The notes beneath the pieces were generated by a model, which was given only the letters and a program-made list of their open reading frames with translations, was not told the DNA's origin and ran no database searches. 64,000 nt of DNA from Paralvinella palmiformis (Eukaryota > Annelida > Polychaeta > Terebellida > Alvinellidae): contig JAODUP010000071.1 of assembly GCA_025642065.1 (NCBI GenBank), positions 610,001 through 674,000 of the forward strand. Direction: 5' to 3'. Of this stretch, positions 11,569-20,689 are shown one piece after another. Every line of letters begins with the position of its first letter. Positions within the stretch are counted from its first letter, which is position 1. Both the position numbers and the translations under genes were made by a program.

Positions 11569-12596
11569 TAAAGGAACCAAAGTTCTGGATTATTTTACAA
11601 TTATCTAACAGACATCATCTGGGCCTAAAATTTTTTGTAGGAAACTTCAATTCCAATTTTCTCATTCCAAATTTCTCAATTCCATTTTTTTAAATAATCA
11701 ATTGCAACTCCGGAATAGACCATCAATTCCATTTGCGGAATTGACCTCATTTCTGGTGTGTAGCAACTGGTATGTGTCTTCTGAGTCAACAAACCGTAGT
11801 TAAATAACTAGTCATGTGTTGAAATTGAATACTAACTATGTAATAAACACCATTTTCCATTATTATGTTACTTGGAGAGAAGATGTGGCTCAATGCAATA
11901 TAACACCCATTGATTGTGTCCCATTTGTGAGTTGTGTCTTGTCCTACATGGTAAGACATAAGTAGATATTTGAAGTAAATCACTAGAAAATGTCATCCCT
12001 CATGCTATATCAGTACAATACTCACTCATACTCATCCGCTTCTGATTTTAGTTAGTCTACATAGGCTGTATGAGGTCGAGACCTTTCTAAATTTGACTTG
12101 TTCGTTGTTTAAATTATATTTATAGGCATCATGTACCGAGTGTTGGCTAAATCTATACTGCTGCCAATGACTATCCAGTCTGTTTTTAAATGCATTTATT
12201 TTAGTGAGGGTGCACTAACCACTTCAGCAGGTAACATATTCCACGAGTTTAAAATCATGTTCATGGTGTTGCTGTAGAGTGTAATGCAGTATAGACGTCT
12301 TAGTCGTCTAGAGTGTAGTATTGTTGCCTGATAGCTTTATTCCAGTCTCAACATTTGAATTGAAACGAATTCATGGATAATTATTCATTTGTAATTCAAC
12401 GGTATTTTACAAAAAAGGTTACAACTAGGGTCTAGCTGCCATCTAATCGCATTAATTGATTAAACATAATGGAAATATTTATACAATCTACTTATTATCG
12501 CTCATTAATTATCATAACATTAAAACAGCTGCCTCTTGTTCTAAAATAACAAAGCTACAAAATATTCACCTCCGGTGTATCTTGTGTTGATGCCAT
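2846..12596 (-). CDS. UPF0488 family protein (vertebrate C8orf33 homologue), complete four-exon gene
   Basis: Four exons join with consistent phases: 12570-12596 (phase 0 exit), 8181-8286 (phase 1), 6784-6918 (phase 1) and 2846-3132, giving 555 nt and 184 residues. Donors read GTGAAT, GTATGT and GTAAGT; acceptors are all TTTCAG or CTTCAG. The protein starts MASTQDTPE, then has ELTWCIEQLEIGLL (about 21-34), the conserved basic block RNPKAAYAKKRQYMRATFGDY (residues about 56-76; 21 in all, key residues KKRQ and GDYR), a CTFFKKS motif, an acidic Ser/Asp/Glu stretch, and the C-terminus NNFRFNFNGEIKD. From family knowledge, the WCIEQLE-L-GL, KRQ-MR--FGDYR and FRFNF motifs mark UPF0488/C8orf33, whose biochemical function is not established. 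The gene converges on the + strand gene ending at 777. Introns 1 and 3 carry repeat debris. The family call is from memory of the motifs; the exon joins are read directly. Confidence 0.85.
3795..3975 (-). mobile_element. CR1/L2-like LINE 3' end
   Basis: Read on the - strand this matches the 3' UTR of the LINE copies at 5.1 and 60.6 kb: AAACACACC-TTCAAGGTC, a run ending ACATATTATTTGTACAGC, then GCGCC, ACTAGTAAAG and a (TTA)n tail. It lies in intron 3 of the UPF0488 gene. It abuts a fragment of a different LINE at 3976, so one element is probably nested in, or joined to, the other. Confidence 0.65.
3976..4216 (-). pseudogene. Retroelement RNase H domain remnant
   Basis: On the - strand the translation shows DGSKK near the start, then (after a frame break) ASIFSAELRAILLAFKY and a segment ending TYTLSTLQTIEGP and ILEI. 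The pattern DGS...AEL.AI..AL.......SDSLSAL.AI is typical of RNase H domains in some non-LTR retrotransposons. Here the third catalytic Asp position (SDS) reads TYT, and a stop interrupts the first part, so it is dead. No intact reverse transcriptase is attached. Confidence 0.55.
4866..5250 (+). mobile_element. Degenerate CR1/L2-like LINE 3' fragment
   Basis: The translation includes VSWLKSYGDCAFSVAAPTLW, then NRLPANIRN and a SLLKTHLFK end. These are the usual C-terminal motifs after the reverse transcriptase domain of CR1/L2 LINEs. They are followed by a 3' UTR with TTTGTACAGCACCTTTG, CTGCTAGTAAGGGCGC and a (TTA)n tail. Two sister copies lie at 49.5 and 60.3 kb. The copy is 5' truncated and inactive. 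It lies in intron 3 of the UPF0488 gene, opposite to its direction. Confidence 0.75.
5252..5530 (-). repeat. SINE-A copy, tRNA-derived with L2-like tail
   Basis: On the - strand the head reads roughly AGAGCATAGGACTCGTAACC then a GGTTTCGAGGC-like box B. The body contains CATGGGAGTTGAGGCGTGTG and TGAGTCAGGGATAATAATA, and the 3' end reads TGATAGCTGGATAGGGTGC. It aligns throughout with copies at 38.1 and 46.0 kb. The GGGCGCTATATAA-like 3' end resembles L2/CR1 LINE tails, which would explain mobilisation by such LINEs. It directly adjoins the LINE tail at 5250. Confidence 0.7.
5531..6783. other. Intron 3 sequence, no feature seen
   Basis: AT-rich intronic sequence of the UPF0488 gene. No ORF with recognisable domain content, no repeat family shared with the rest of the window, and no RNA gene was seen here. 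Confidence 0.4.
6784..6918 (-). CDS. UPF0488 homologue exon 3 (conserved core)
   Basis: The exon is bounded by the acceptor TTCATTTCAG and the donor GTAAGT. Its 135 nt enter and leave in phase 1. It encodes THEAVRILKVLRNPKAAYA followed by the KKRQYMRATFGDYRQKM core, the most conserved block of the family as I know it. Confidence 0.88.
8109..8149. repeat. Small imperfect inverted repeat
   Basis: GTATTAGGAATTCGG and, 13 bp later, CCGAATTCTAATATC form arms of about 15 bp that pair with one bulge. The structure sits in intron 2 of the UPF0488 gene, about 30 bp beyond the exon 2 donor. It may be incidental. Confidence 0.35.
8181..8286 (-). CDS. UPF0488 homologue exon 2
   Basis: The exon is bounded by the acceptor AACTTTCAG (ending at 8287) and the donor GTATGT (8180-8175). 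It encodes VDPSQDDAFQ, then the hallmark ELTWCIEQLEIGLL and a Ser/Lys-rich end LPTSR. It exits in phase 1. Confidence 0.85.
9120..10804 (-). mobile_element. Degenerate CR1/L2-like LINE with reverse transcriptase remnant
   Basis: On the - strand a frame-broken reading shows, in order: LAQCFSDFFIKKVDNIRSDL (linker between endonuclease and RT), the RT active site FYADDTQLYLSFKP (YADD at 10073-10084), and IRRYLSNDATKSLVHGLV followed by RLDYCNAFLHGL and LQHVQ (the post-RT block). The order and motifs are those of CR1/L2 LINE ORF2. The 3' end near 9150 has the typical GTGCTATATAAAT-like tail. Frameshifts and stops make it a fossil. It occupies intron 1 of the UPF0488 gene, in the same direction as that gene. 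Confidence 0.75.
10818..11072 (-). pseudogene. hAT-type transposase fragment
   Basis: An 84-codon open stretch contains VNKYFRNHHKPCGLL and then CKPQLPGDTQWKSKLLCLNY. The motif P-LPGDTRW-S---CL is characteristic of the central part of one group of animal hAT transposases (zinc-finger/DUF659 type). The usual RWNS reads QWKS. No N-terminal zinc finger or C-terminal dimerisation domain was found next to it, so this is a relic. It lies in intron 1, just 5' of the LINE fossil. Confidence 0.5.
11527..11568. repeat. (AC)n(AT)n microsatellite
   Basis: About ten AC dinucleotides pass directly into about ten AT dinucleotides. Compound (AC)n(AT)n runs recur through the window. Confidence 0.95.
11625..11765. 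repeat. Cluster of AATTCC/GGAATTG motifs, possible transposon end
   Basis: Repeated short motifs of the form CAATTCCAATTTT, CTCAATTCCATTTT, CATCAATTCC and GGAATTGACC are packed into about 140 bp. A similar cluster occurs at 32.4-32.8 kb. Dense subterminal repeats are typical of hAT and similar DNA transposons. A link to the hAT fragment at 10.8-11.1 kb is possible but unproven. Confidence 0.4.
12570..12596 (-). CDS. UPF0488 homologue exon 1 (start codon)
   Basis: ATG at 12596-12594 opens a nine-codon coding segment, MASTQDTPE, that stops exactly before a GTGAAT donor at 12569. Phase 0 exit matches exon 2, which opens in frame with VDPSQDD. The region just upstream has a short palindrome TTTCGCGAACGAAA near 12645 but no TATA box. 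The exon is very short, so automated gene finders would easily miss it. Confidence 0.75.
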
Positions 12597-12760
12597 AGCA
12601 ATATGGGTTATATATCTAATGATATTTCATTATTTGTTTCTAATTTCGCGAACGAAAGTTATTTCAGCGAGGTAACAGTGTGGAGATCAATATTCGAGAC
12701 TAAATAACAACCTTAGGAGGCTTAGGTCACTATTTACAAATAATTTAAATGAGAGGTTTT
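12597..12760 (-). promoter_or_regulatory. Probable promoter/5' UTR region of the UPF0488 gene
   Basis: This is the region immediately upstream of the start codon at 12596. It holds a CpG-containing palindrome (TTTCGCGAACGAAA, near 12644-12657) in otherwise AT-rich sequence and no TATA box at a useful distance. The assignment rests on position only. Confidence 0.3.
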
Positions 12761-13159
12761 GTTTATATTTTCTTCATTTTGTTACACGACACAGTTATAA
12801 ACTAAAAAAAACAAACATAATATGTTATCTGTAGCACTCATTTTGACTGTGATTTGTTTAATGAAGAAGACGACACTTAGTCTTAGCTGATACTCGCAGC
12901 AGCCATCTATTATTCAAATATTAAATAATAGAAAAAACATGGGAAAAGATCTCTTGACTTGCCACACCTAGGAATATTTACGTTCTCAGGTGATTTTAAC
13001 ATGCCATTTAGTGGCTTATCTAAGTAAAATAGCACCATCACCTAAAGTGGTTAGTCATGAAAACCATACGCCATACTTATTAATGGAAACGTTATGATCA
13101 ATTATGATGCCCACCAAAGACGTTTGCCCCCTCTAAATATACTTATATGTGATAACTAT

Positions 13160-13163
13160 ATAT

Positions 13164-13256
<93 letters not shown>

Positions 13257-13334
13257 GCTGCAATATATACTATATCTCCAACACACAATGAATAAGTCCA
13301 CAACTATCTGGTTCTGTGATTGGTTTATTACGCA

Positions 13335-13384
<50 letters not shown>

Positions 13385-13592
13385 TAGCTGTAATATGTAC
13401 TATATCTCCAACACACAATGAATAAGTCCACAACTATCTGGTTATGTGATTGGTTTATTACGCAGTGCATATATTGTATAGCGTATTATATATTATATAT
13501 ATATATATATGGTAGCTGTAATATATACTATATCTCCAACACACAATGAATAAGTCCACAACTATCTGGTTATGTGATTGGTTTATTACGCA

Positions 13593-13662
<70 letters not shown>

Positions 13663-13736
13663 GCAAATATACTATATCTCCAACACACAATGAATAAGTC
13701 CACAACTATCTGGTTATGTGATTGGTTTATTACGCA

Positions 13737-13818
<82 letters not shown>

Positions 13819-13904
13819 TAGCTGTAATATATACTATATCTCCAACACACAATGAATAAGTCCACAACTATCTGGTTATGTGATTGGTTTATTACGCAGT
13901 GCAA
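13160..13904. repeat. Five-copy 87-bp unit interspersed with (AT)n tracts
   Basis: Five direct copies of an 87-bp core (13254-13340, 13384-13470, 13512-13598, 13661-13742, 13818-13904) are almost identical. Each begins near GTAGCTGTAATATATAC, contains CCACAACTATCTGGTTATG and ends TTACGCAGTGCA. They are separated by (AT)n tracts of about 43, 41, 62 and 75 bp, with another of about 88 bp before the first copy. Copy 4 has a divergent start (TAGCAAATAT). The only other difference I noted in the core interior is GGTTCTG in copy 1. ORFs across it are artefacts of the repeat. Confidence 0.92.
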
Positions 13905-14150
13905 CTATTGTAAGCGTCATTTTACTTTATTCTCTTACTTTATTGTTTGTTTGTTTTATCATTTAGTTCATTTACCCACATATTCCAATCCCAATAGGGC
14001 ACATAACCCATACTAAATCTAGCTAACACTTTAAACGAGAAAACTCCGCAACCGTCTTCCCAATGAACTACGTTTTCCCGACAAACCAGAACGCTGATTT
14101 GCAGCTGATGTGGTTTTGTCAATTTTAATCAATTTATTAAACCAACGCCA

Positions 14151-14154
<4 letters not shown>

Positions 14155-14197
<43 letters not shown>
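14155..14197. repeat. (TA)n microsatellite
   Basis: About 21 TA dinucleotides. It directly precedes a LINE endonuclease-like remnant. Confidence 0.95.
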
Positions 14198-14198
<1 letters not shown>

Positions 14199-14300
14199 TC
14201 AGTGGTCTACTCTCAGATCATCACCTAGCAGAGCAGCATTGATCATAAGAAAATCAACATCCCGTATAAACACCACCATCGAAGACTGAACGGAAGACCA
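14196..14300 (+). pseudogene. Possible LINE endonuclease remnant
   Basis: The + strand translation just after the (TA)n tract reads VSGLLSDHHLAEQH before a stop. SDHHL is the usual C-terminal motif of the apurinic-like endonuclease domain in non-LTR retrotransposons. Only this short piece is legible. Confidence 0.35.
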
Positions 14301-14431
14301 CACCAGGTGGCTGTGCCCAATAGGCGACAGTCAGAGGTCTCTACCCCAAACTTCAACAAAGTCAACTCTCAGACTGAGTATTTGGCTGCTTTGTTGGAAT
14401 GGCATTAATTATTGTGTGTGTGAATATTGCA

Positions 14432-14520
14432 GTTTAGAGTTCGTTTGCAGTCTGTTTGATTTATGACGATAGGGAGTAAAAAGATTTATGCTCAATTTCT
14501 GGTAATCTTGGCTCGGCCAT
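14432..14520 (+). repeat. Diverged direct repeat, copy 1
   Basis: GTTTAGAGTTCGTTTGCAGT and the following 70 bp resemble 14881-14970. The matching blocks are CAGTCTGTTT, TTTATG, GTAGGG/ATAGGG, TCAATTTCTG/TCAATGTTGA and CTTGGC. Similarity is roughly 70% by eye. It may mark two fragments of one repeat family. Confidence 0.5.
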
Positions 14521-14577
14521 GTAGAATTCAGATCTAGATTCCCATATCTGCAAACATGCAGGCACTAAAACACCTTA

Positions 14578-14740
14578 TACCTATGCAGTTTATAAAGCTC
14601 ACAATAAAAGGGAAAAGGGAAGAGGTAGAAAAACCAAGATATTGTTCTGGTGGATAACAAAAAATAGGACATCCTTTGGGTCGACGCGGAGTGTCCTGAC
14701 CACAATAATGTCAGACAGCTGAGCTCATGGAACCGAAGGT
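14578..14740 (+). pseudogene. Possible LINE ORF2 C-terminal remnant
   Basis: A + strand frame reads KGKRGRGRKTKILFWW and then continues to a stop. A basic G-K-RGRGR-KT--W block is common at the C-terminus of several non-LTR retrotransposon ORF2 proteins. Together with the SDHHL fragment 350 bp upstream it suggests a heavily deleted LINE. Support is weak. Confidence 0.3.
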
Positions 14741-14880
14741 AGAATAAACGCAGACCAGACTATATAATTTGTCAACCGACATTCCCAACCAACATTATCT
14801 ATTTATTCGTAAAGTCTCATAATTTAGTTAACTAGTTATTTTCCAATATTGCATGGTAATGCAAACTTTAATTGATATCA

Positions 14881-14970
14881 GTTTCTAGCTCGTTTACAGT
14901 CTGTTTGGTTTATGCCTGTAGGGGGTTCCAATGATCTGTACTCAATGTTGAATCTGGACTTGGCCCTGTC
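14881..14970 (+). repeat. Diverged direct repeat, copy 2
   Basis: Partner of 14432-14520, with the shared block TCGTTTACAGTCTGTTTGG and the same order of short matches after it. Confidence 0.5.
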
Positions 14971-15709
14971 AGGTTGCCGAAATCTCAGCTCTAGGAGATA
15001 TCCGGATCTTCGAAGGTGGGAGGGGGGCAGTTAAACGCCACTAGATTGCAGTTTGGTCAACCCGAACAAATCTGGTATCTCTCTACCGTCATCATTTTAT
15101 CACGAAAAACACGCTATAGTCATGAGCTTCAAATACGCGTTTTATAACACACCAGAGTTGGAGTTATGACATTTCTTGACGGTAACTAGAACTTAAAATT
15201 ATACAATATACTATTTCTCAGAACTATGTAAACATCTCATAGAAGGGATCGTTCCTCGAGTTTACGTTGTCACAGATTCTCAGCCAACATATTGATAACG
15301 CCTAGATGTTGTGAGTCGTAATACAATGAAGCGTACATTGACTTAATAACGCATTTATTGAGCAGGAAAGTAAAGACTTTATTGTATGTATGAATGTTGA
15401 TTTTCTGCTCGTTAAATGCTAACCCTAAATTGAGATATGACATGACAAAGTTCTAACTGTATGATTCATGATTGACTAGGTCGTTGTACTGACCCAGTGA
15501 GGCGGAGGAGTCGCCTGAGTGCAAATCCTCTCGAACTGATTTTTGAGGAGGATATAATGATATGATTCAACGGTGATTATTTTCAGGTCGGCCTATATAT
15601 GTACAGTGGCTGAGCGAACCTATGACAATCTCTAGTATCAATGGTGAAGTTTTCTTGTTGCGCTATAAATATGGACTAATATCCTGCAACATAGGAGCTT
15701 TTCTTGTTG

Positions 15710-15710
<1 letters not shown>

Positions 15711-15752
<42 letters not shown>
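15711..15752. repeat. (AT)n microsatellite
   Basis: About 21 AT dinucleotides. Flanking sequence shows no gene. Confidence 0.95.
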
Positions 15753-15757
<5 letters not shown>

Positions 15758-16499
15758 AGTACAAGTGGAAGGTTGGTTACGGATATGATTTTATTATATT
15801 AATACTAAGAAGCGTTCAAAGCTTTGCATAATCTATTAAGTGTTAGTATTAACTAGACTGGCTGTATATGATCCTAACTATTAGATTAAGACTTCACTTT
15901 AGCGTTAAGATACAATAGCTTCGAATGCATCTTGCTTACCAATGCTTGGGATGATATTACTATATCATTTTTGTCTATGAAATCAACAAGCAAAATGTCC
16001 TTCTTAAAGTCTCAGTTGTCTCAATTTACAGAAAAACTGCTTCCGAATTTAATAAGTGCGTAATCATAGTTGTATATTTTAATCGTCAACGTTATGATGT
16101 AATTATAACTGGTTTCTTGAGAATATGATTGCGACGTGTTTCATAATATTGATGCAATAAAAACAAACATTTAAAACACTTTATTTGTCAAATAAATTAC
16201 TATTTGATATCAGTACAAATGGAATGGAAATACTCAGATATCTAAACGATTTGGTTCAAGTATTATATGTACTATTGTAAATGTTATTTATCGGACAGAG
16301 GTGAATATAAATTTAAATACCTTGTACTGCACCTGCATTAATGGCATATTAATAAAATAATAATAGCACAATAAAAGTCTTCTCTATGATAGTATCCAGT
16401 TTTCACTCATATTTTACTTACTTATCCTCTTCATCCCTAGTGGGACATGAGGCAACAACAACAATGTTAATTGTTTTAGTAGTTTTTTGTAACTGGTTT

Positions 16500-16640
16500 C
16501 TTTTTAATGGGGTGGGGTTGTTAGCCACCCCTAACCCCCGATCTGGAGGACCAGGTGCTAGGTATCGTCTGATCCCTCCTCTGAGACCTACCCCCGGCTT
16601 CGTTAAAAATGCCAGGGGCTTAAATCCCTACCGGTAAAGC
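16500..16640 (+). repeat. GC-rich segment of unknown repeat type
   Basis: A sharply GC-richer stretch (GGGGTGGGGTTGTTAGCCAC, then CCCTAACCCCCGATCTGGAG and further C-rich runs) sits in AT-rich DNA. Its abrupt edges and lack of a coding domain suggest an inserted repeat. I cannot name the family, and no second copy was seen in this window. Confidence 0.3.
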
Positions 16641-16854
16641 TTCCAGATTGTTTGAAATAGCCCCCCCCCCTTTCACCATCAACAAGGTACCAGCACGTGT
16701 GAGTTAGAACGTTGGTTTCTTGATAGACTACTGCATACTACCTGATTATACAGATTAACTATAACATTAGTTTATGTGGAAAACGGTTAAATTATAACCA
16801 ATTTTGCGACACACGTTAATAGTTGGCATTAAAGCCATTATAATTCCAACCTGT

Positions 16855-16926
16855 TTTCTCTCACTCTCTCTCTTTCTCTCTCACTCTTTGACTCTTCCCC
16901 CCCCCTTTTTTTTCTCTCTCTCTGTT
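16855..16926. repeat. (CT)-rich low-complexity tract
   Basis: Interrupted TCTC/CTTT runs with a C9T9-like block between two CT tracts. Confidence 0.9.
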
Positions 16927-17875
16927 ATATTAATCCCCCATCCTATAATTTTTCGACGCTATAAATATGCCCACGTGACCAATAGATCTCAAGGAAGAAA
17001 TAACAGTCTGGACAAATATTTGTCTAAATAGTCAGAGTTTGGTCTAGAATCGCAGTAGGAAACATCATCAAACTATGGAAATACGGGGAAATGTCACAGT
17101 CGTGCTAGTAACCTTAAGTTCTGGCAGCTGGCGTGTCACAAATATGTGCGTGTGAATGCCTATTCAGAAAGAGTAGACACTTGCTCTGAGTAGATAGAAA
17201 GTGTGGCTTCATTTTGGGAGCATATCCGACGGTGGGTTAATTATCACTGTCGCTATCTGATAGAGAGGCAGGTCGATGACACATGCCTCACGACAGGAAC
17301 CGATTTCTTTCGCCGCAAGTCGAGCTGTTTTGAACGAAGTAGACCGATTTAAAAATCTGGATATCGGGCCGCATTTATCAGAATGATGGAGTGCGTAAAG
17401 TAGATACCGGAAACACAATTAAACTACACCACATAAAGTTACTTATTAGAGATACGATCTGCTTTAGCTATTAATAATCATTCCCACTAGAATAACCCCA
17501 CGAATAAACATACGTAAGCCAATGTTGTACTGGTCGCAGCCAGTCACATACAACACAATGTAGGAATAACACCTTTGCAGAAAATTACTGGTAAGAACTT
17601 ATTTTGGCAATAAACGTTTATTGTAAGCGGGTGACTTGTATACATGCTAACACCACCTGGCGTGTTGGATGTCCTATAGAACATGACGGCAGCTACAAGT
17701 GTAAGTGGATAGAAAATGAACACCGGGTCGTTAGTTGTTTAGAGAAGACATCTCGACCACACATTAATTAGGTATCACTGACAATATCTGATGATGAGGT
17801 GTCAATAACACGACTCACAAAAGTTTGGGTGTTTTGAATGAACTAGTCGGCTATAGAAAGTTGTCATAAGCTCAG

Positions 17876-18260
17876 ATTGTCAAAACATCGGGTTCTCGTA
17901 ACAGCGGACTGCCACAACACTGAGCTGTCGTAATACTCGGCTGTAGTGATAACGAGCTCCGGTAAAAAACGGGGCTGTGCCAGATATTAATGTGCTCTCA
18001 TGTAGCAACAATTGGCTGTTATAACATTGGGTACAGGAAATATTGGGCTGTCATAACGTCGGGCTGTCATAACATTGGGTTGCCCTAATAATTAACCCTC
18101 CGAACATAGGGATGCCGTAACACCAGGGTGTGGCAAGGTTGGACTGGAATAACATCGAGCTAGATGTAACACCGGGCTGTCGTCGATAACATCTGGCTGT
18201 CGTGACATCGGGTTATCGGAGTACTGAGGCGTCATAACAGTAGGACATCGGATTATCAAG
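17876..18260 (+). repeat. Degenerate 16-17 bp minisatellite
   Basis: Variants of GGGCTGTCATAACATC recur about 18-20 times: GGGCTGTCATAACGTC, GGGCTGTCATAACATT, GAGCTGTCGTAATACT, CGGCTGTAGTGATAAC, CTGGCTGTCGTGACATC and others. Units drift in length and sequence, most strongly towards the edges. It is an old, decaying tandem array with no coding potential. Confidence 0.85.
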
Positions 18261-18409
18261 AGATGAATATCGAGTGAAATAGTCAGGCACCGGCTTCTAG
18301 AAGCTAATTAAGAAATGATCGAGCACGAAAATGTGTTTCTACATCTAAAAAAAAACACGTCCCCCCAAAAAAAACACACACACACCGCAACCACGTAGCT
18401 AAACCCGAG

Positions 18410-18860
18410 GCGCCATCTTTTATTACGACGTCTGACAAATACGAACGTTAAAGAAGGCGACCTTCATCACCTCGGATATAATGGAAGGTCATAAATGGCT
18501 TTTTTGTGGGGCTCAGTACCAAAGCTCGACGCGGCGAGCGGGCCGACAGATTAGAGCGCAAATACTTCCCGTTCGATAACACGTTAATCAAATTATGGCC
18601 ATTGTTATTTCTCTTCGTCTGTCCGCGGGGAGCACAAATAAACTGTAAGCATCTTCTACGACGTGATTCAATTTAGTATGGCGCCTAACTGTCCACATTC
18701 TGCCCTCGCTTGAATGTAGATGTGCGCCAAGTAGAGTATCTGGACGTAGAGTAATACAAACGTATTTTCTCCCGTCTGCTCTGCTTCCGGTCATATCGGA
18801 TGCATACAAGGCTTTATCTTCAATCAGACGCACCCGGTTAACGGTCAACGGTCACCCGGT
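18410..18860. promoter_or_regulatory. CpG-richer block, candidate conserved non-coding element
   Basis: This stretch is more GC- and CpG-rich than its surroundings and non-repetitive apart from a short doubled CACCCGGTTAACGGTC at 18832-18867. It contains homeodomain-like CACGTTAATCAAATTATGG and a SOX-like CCATTGTT (18598-18605). An ACGTTAATCAAAT 13-mer is shared with 20926-20938. This composition is what a developmental enhancer can look like, but conservation cannot be tested here. Confidence 0.25.
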
Positions 18861-19925
18861 TAACGGTCTCGTCTGGTCAGCTACCAACTTACTAAGGGTC
18901 GTGTTAGTCACAAAACAAGCCTCACCTTACTATTAAAGGAATCGCGACCGTTTATATATACAACGTATAGCCGATCAACAACCCTGACTTCACACACAAT
19001 CACACACACACACAGTTTCAGCATGAAAAGCCAACACCCTGGATTCAGTCCTCTGAAGAATCGTCCAGAGCTTGAATTCACGCTTCGAGATTCTCTGTGC
19101 CAGTGTCTTATTCCACAATGCTAAAAAACACACACACACACACCGGTATGTGCGTGTGTGCATGCGTGTAGTAGCTGGCATTCGTGCGGGAGGGAAAAGG
19201 CTAAAAAACTCGCTGGATATGGCCGTGACTCAACACGTCGCCGTACACGAATATAAATATCTCCAGCAGTCAGCTGCTAAACACTGGGGAACGAGCGATC
19301 TCTAATCGTGAAAAATGTCCCTCGGATCCTGAACATCATAAACGGCCATTTATTTCAATTAACGCATCCGTCGAAGGTATGGCGAAAATGTTATTATGCA
19401 TCTCATAAATACAACACGTTTTTATTTAATTCAGTACACTTCCATTGTCAATTATTTATATTGCCAACGCGTAACAGTTTTATTGTTGTTGCTGCTGTTA
19501 TTGTTGTTGCTGCAGCTGTTTTAAGTCGTTGTTTTTACTAAGTAGTTGATGATAGGAAATGGTGGCCCTTATCTCAACGTATCGTGATGTCGTGGGCGTG
19601 ATGAAAATAAACAACCAAATGTACCGGGTGTAACAAATTTAGATAAATCCTTGCTTCGTGCTATAGGAATGAAATGGTGTTCTCAAAAATGCCGAAATAA
19701 ATAGCTAGCACACGTAAACAACCCATAGCTAACACGAACTAATTTATACTAGTGTGCTCTAAGAGGGTAATTTATGTTAAACGGAAAGGGGAACTCCAGT
19801 CCCTGTTATATGTCCACATCTTTTTCAAGAACAACGACAATAACAAAACTAATCTTTAAAATATTCATTGATACATATTATGTAATCAGCTGTAATTTGG
19901 CCTACTTAAGACGTTCCTGGGTGTT

Positions 19926-20104
19926 ACGATGACGCAGTGATTAGAGTAGTCTGGTGCCAGACTGCGGATTGTGGGTTCTAATCCGACTCGTGCCTGTGTT
20001 TGTCGAATGTTTTCTTCGGGTGTCGCCGCACGATGATGAGTCCCAGATGTGACCAGGGCCGAGACTAAACAAACCACTCACTCACTCACTCACTCACTCA
20101 CTCA
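19926..20104 (+). repeat. SINE-C copy, tRNA-derived with (CTCA)n tail
   Basis: It has a tRNA-like head (GACGCAGTGATTAGAGTAGT, with box B GGTTCTAATCC), a middle with CGCACGATGATGAGTCCCAG and GTGACCAGGGCCGAGACTAA, then ACAAACCACTCACTCA and a short CTCA tail. A tail piece of the same family is at 48.5 kb. Some of the large CACT arrays in the window appear to have grown from such tails. Confidence 0.75.
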
Positions 20105-20174
20105 GAGCATTTTTGCTCCTTCCCATTTAGCTAATAATTCAACATCCCGTTAGTAATTACGCATAGATGAAAGA

Positions 20175-20360
20175 GGGCGCCTCCGTCGTCTAACTGGTAG
20201 CTCGTCGGAGCACAGATCACTACCACCCGAGTTCGAATCTAGGCGTGCGTACATCTGAAGGGTGTTTCGTCTTTGACTTCGCTTCATTACATTTGGAGGT
20301 CGCTCGGCCCATTTAACCTACCACGTGCACGAGAGTGGCCGTAAATCATCAATCGTCATA
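20175..20360 (+). repeat. SINE-B copy, tRNA-derived
   Basis: The head GGCGCCTCCGTCGTCTAACTG and the box B core GAGTTCGAATCTAGG are followed by a body with TCTTTGACTTCGCTTCATTA, GGTCGCTCGGCCCATTTAAC and GTGGCCGTAAATCATCAATC. It aligns with four other body-containing copies in this window. It is probably transcribed by RNA polymerase III and mobilised by a LINE, as for SINEs generally. Confidence 0.8.
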
Positions 20361-20689
20361 GAAAAAAGACGGACTGAAACGTATAGCGAACTCTTTATAA
20401 ACAACCGTATATGGGACACGGTATCTGATCGTACTTCACTATTAATTATTATTGTGGGGGGGGTTGGGGGGGGAATGCATTTCAAATGAGTGCGCAGTGA
20501 AGAAGAAAGGATAATATACGAAGAGCCAGGAATTGTTCGTGACTTCTATTTAGCGAAATCATCGACATTACTGATGCCCAAATCACCCATTATGTCACGG
20601 ATAATGCGCATTACTCCTAGTTTATCAAGGCTGTTGTTAATAACTCAAGTCTTACGGGATGATATTTCACCGGAGTACTTTGTAACCAT

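Noticed and set aside
13143..13904. IYIYIY-rich frames up to 148 codons on both strands
   Set aside because: They are made by (AT)n tracts and the 87-bp tandem unit; open on both strands only because the repeat lacks stops.
15480..15560. tRNA-like block GAGTGCAAATCCTC after a CCCAGTGAGG segment
   Set aside because: A box B-like string alone; no box A at proper spacing and no family copies in the window.
20175..20250. Possible functional tRNA genes at the SINE heads
   Set aside because: Boxes A and B are present, but the sequences do not fold into a full cloverleaf by eye and are followed by shared SINE bodies.
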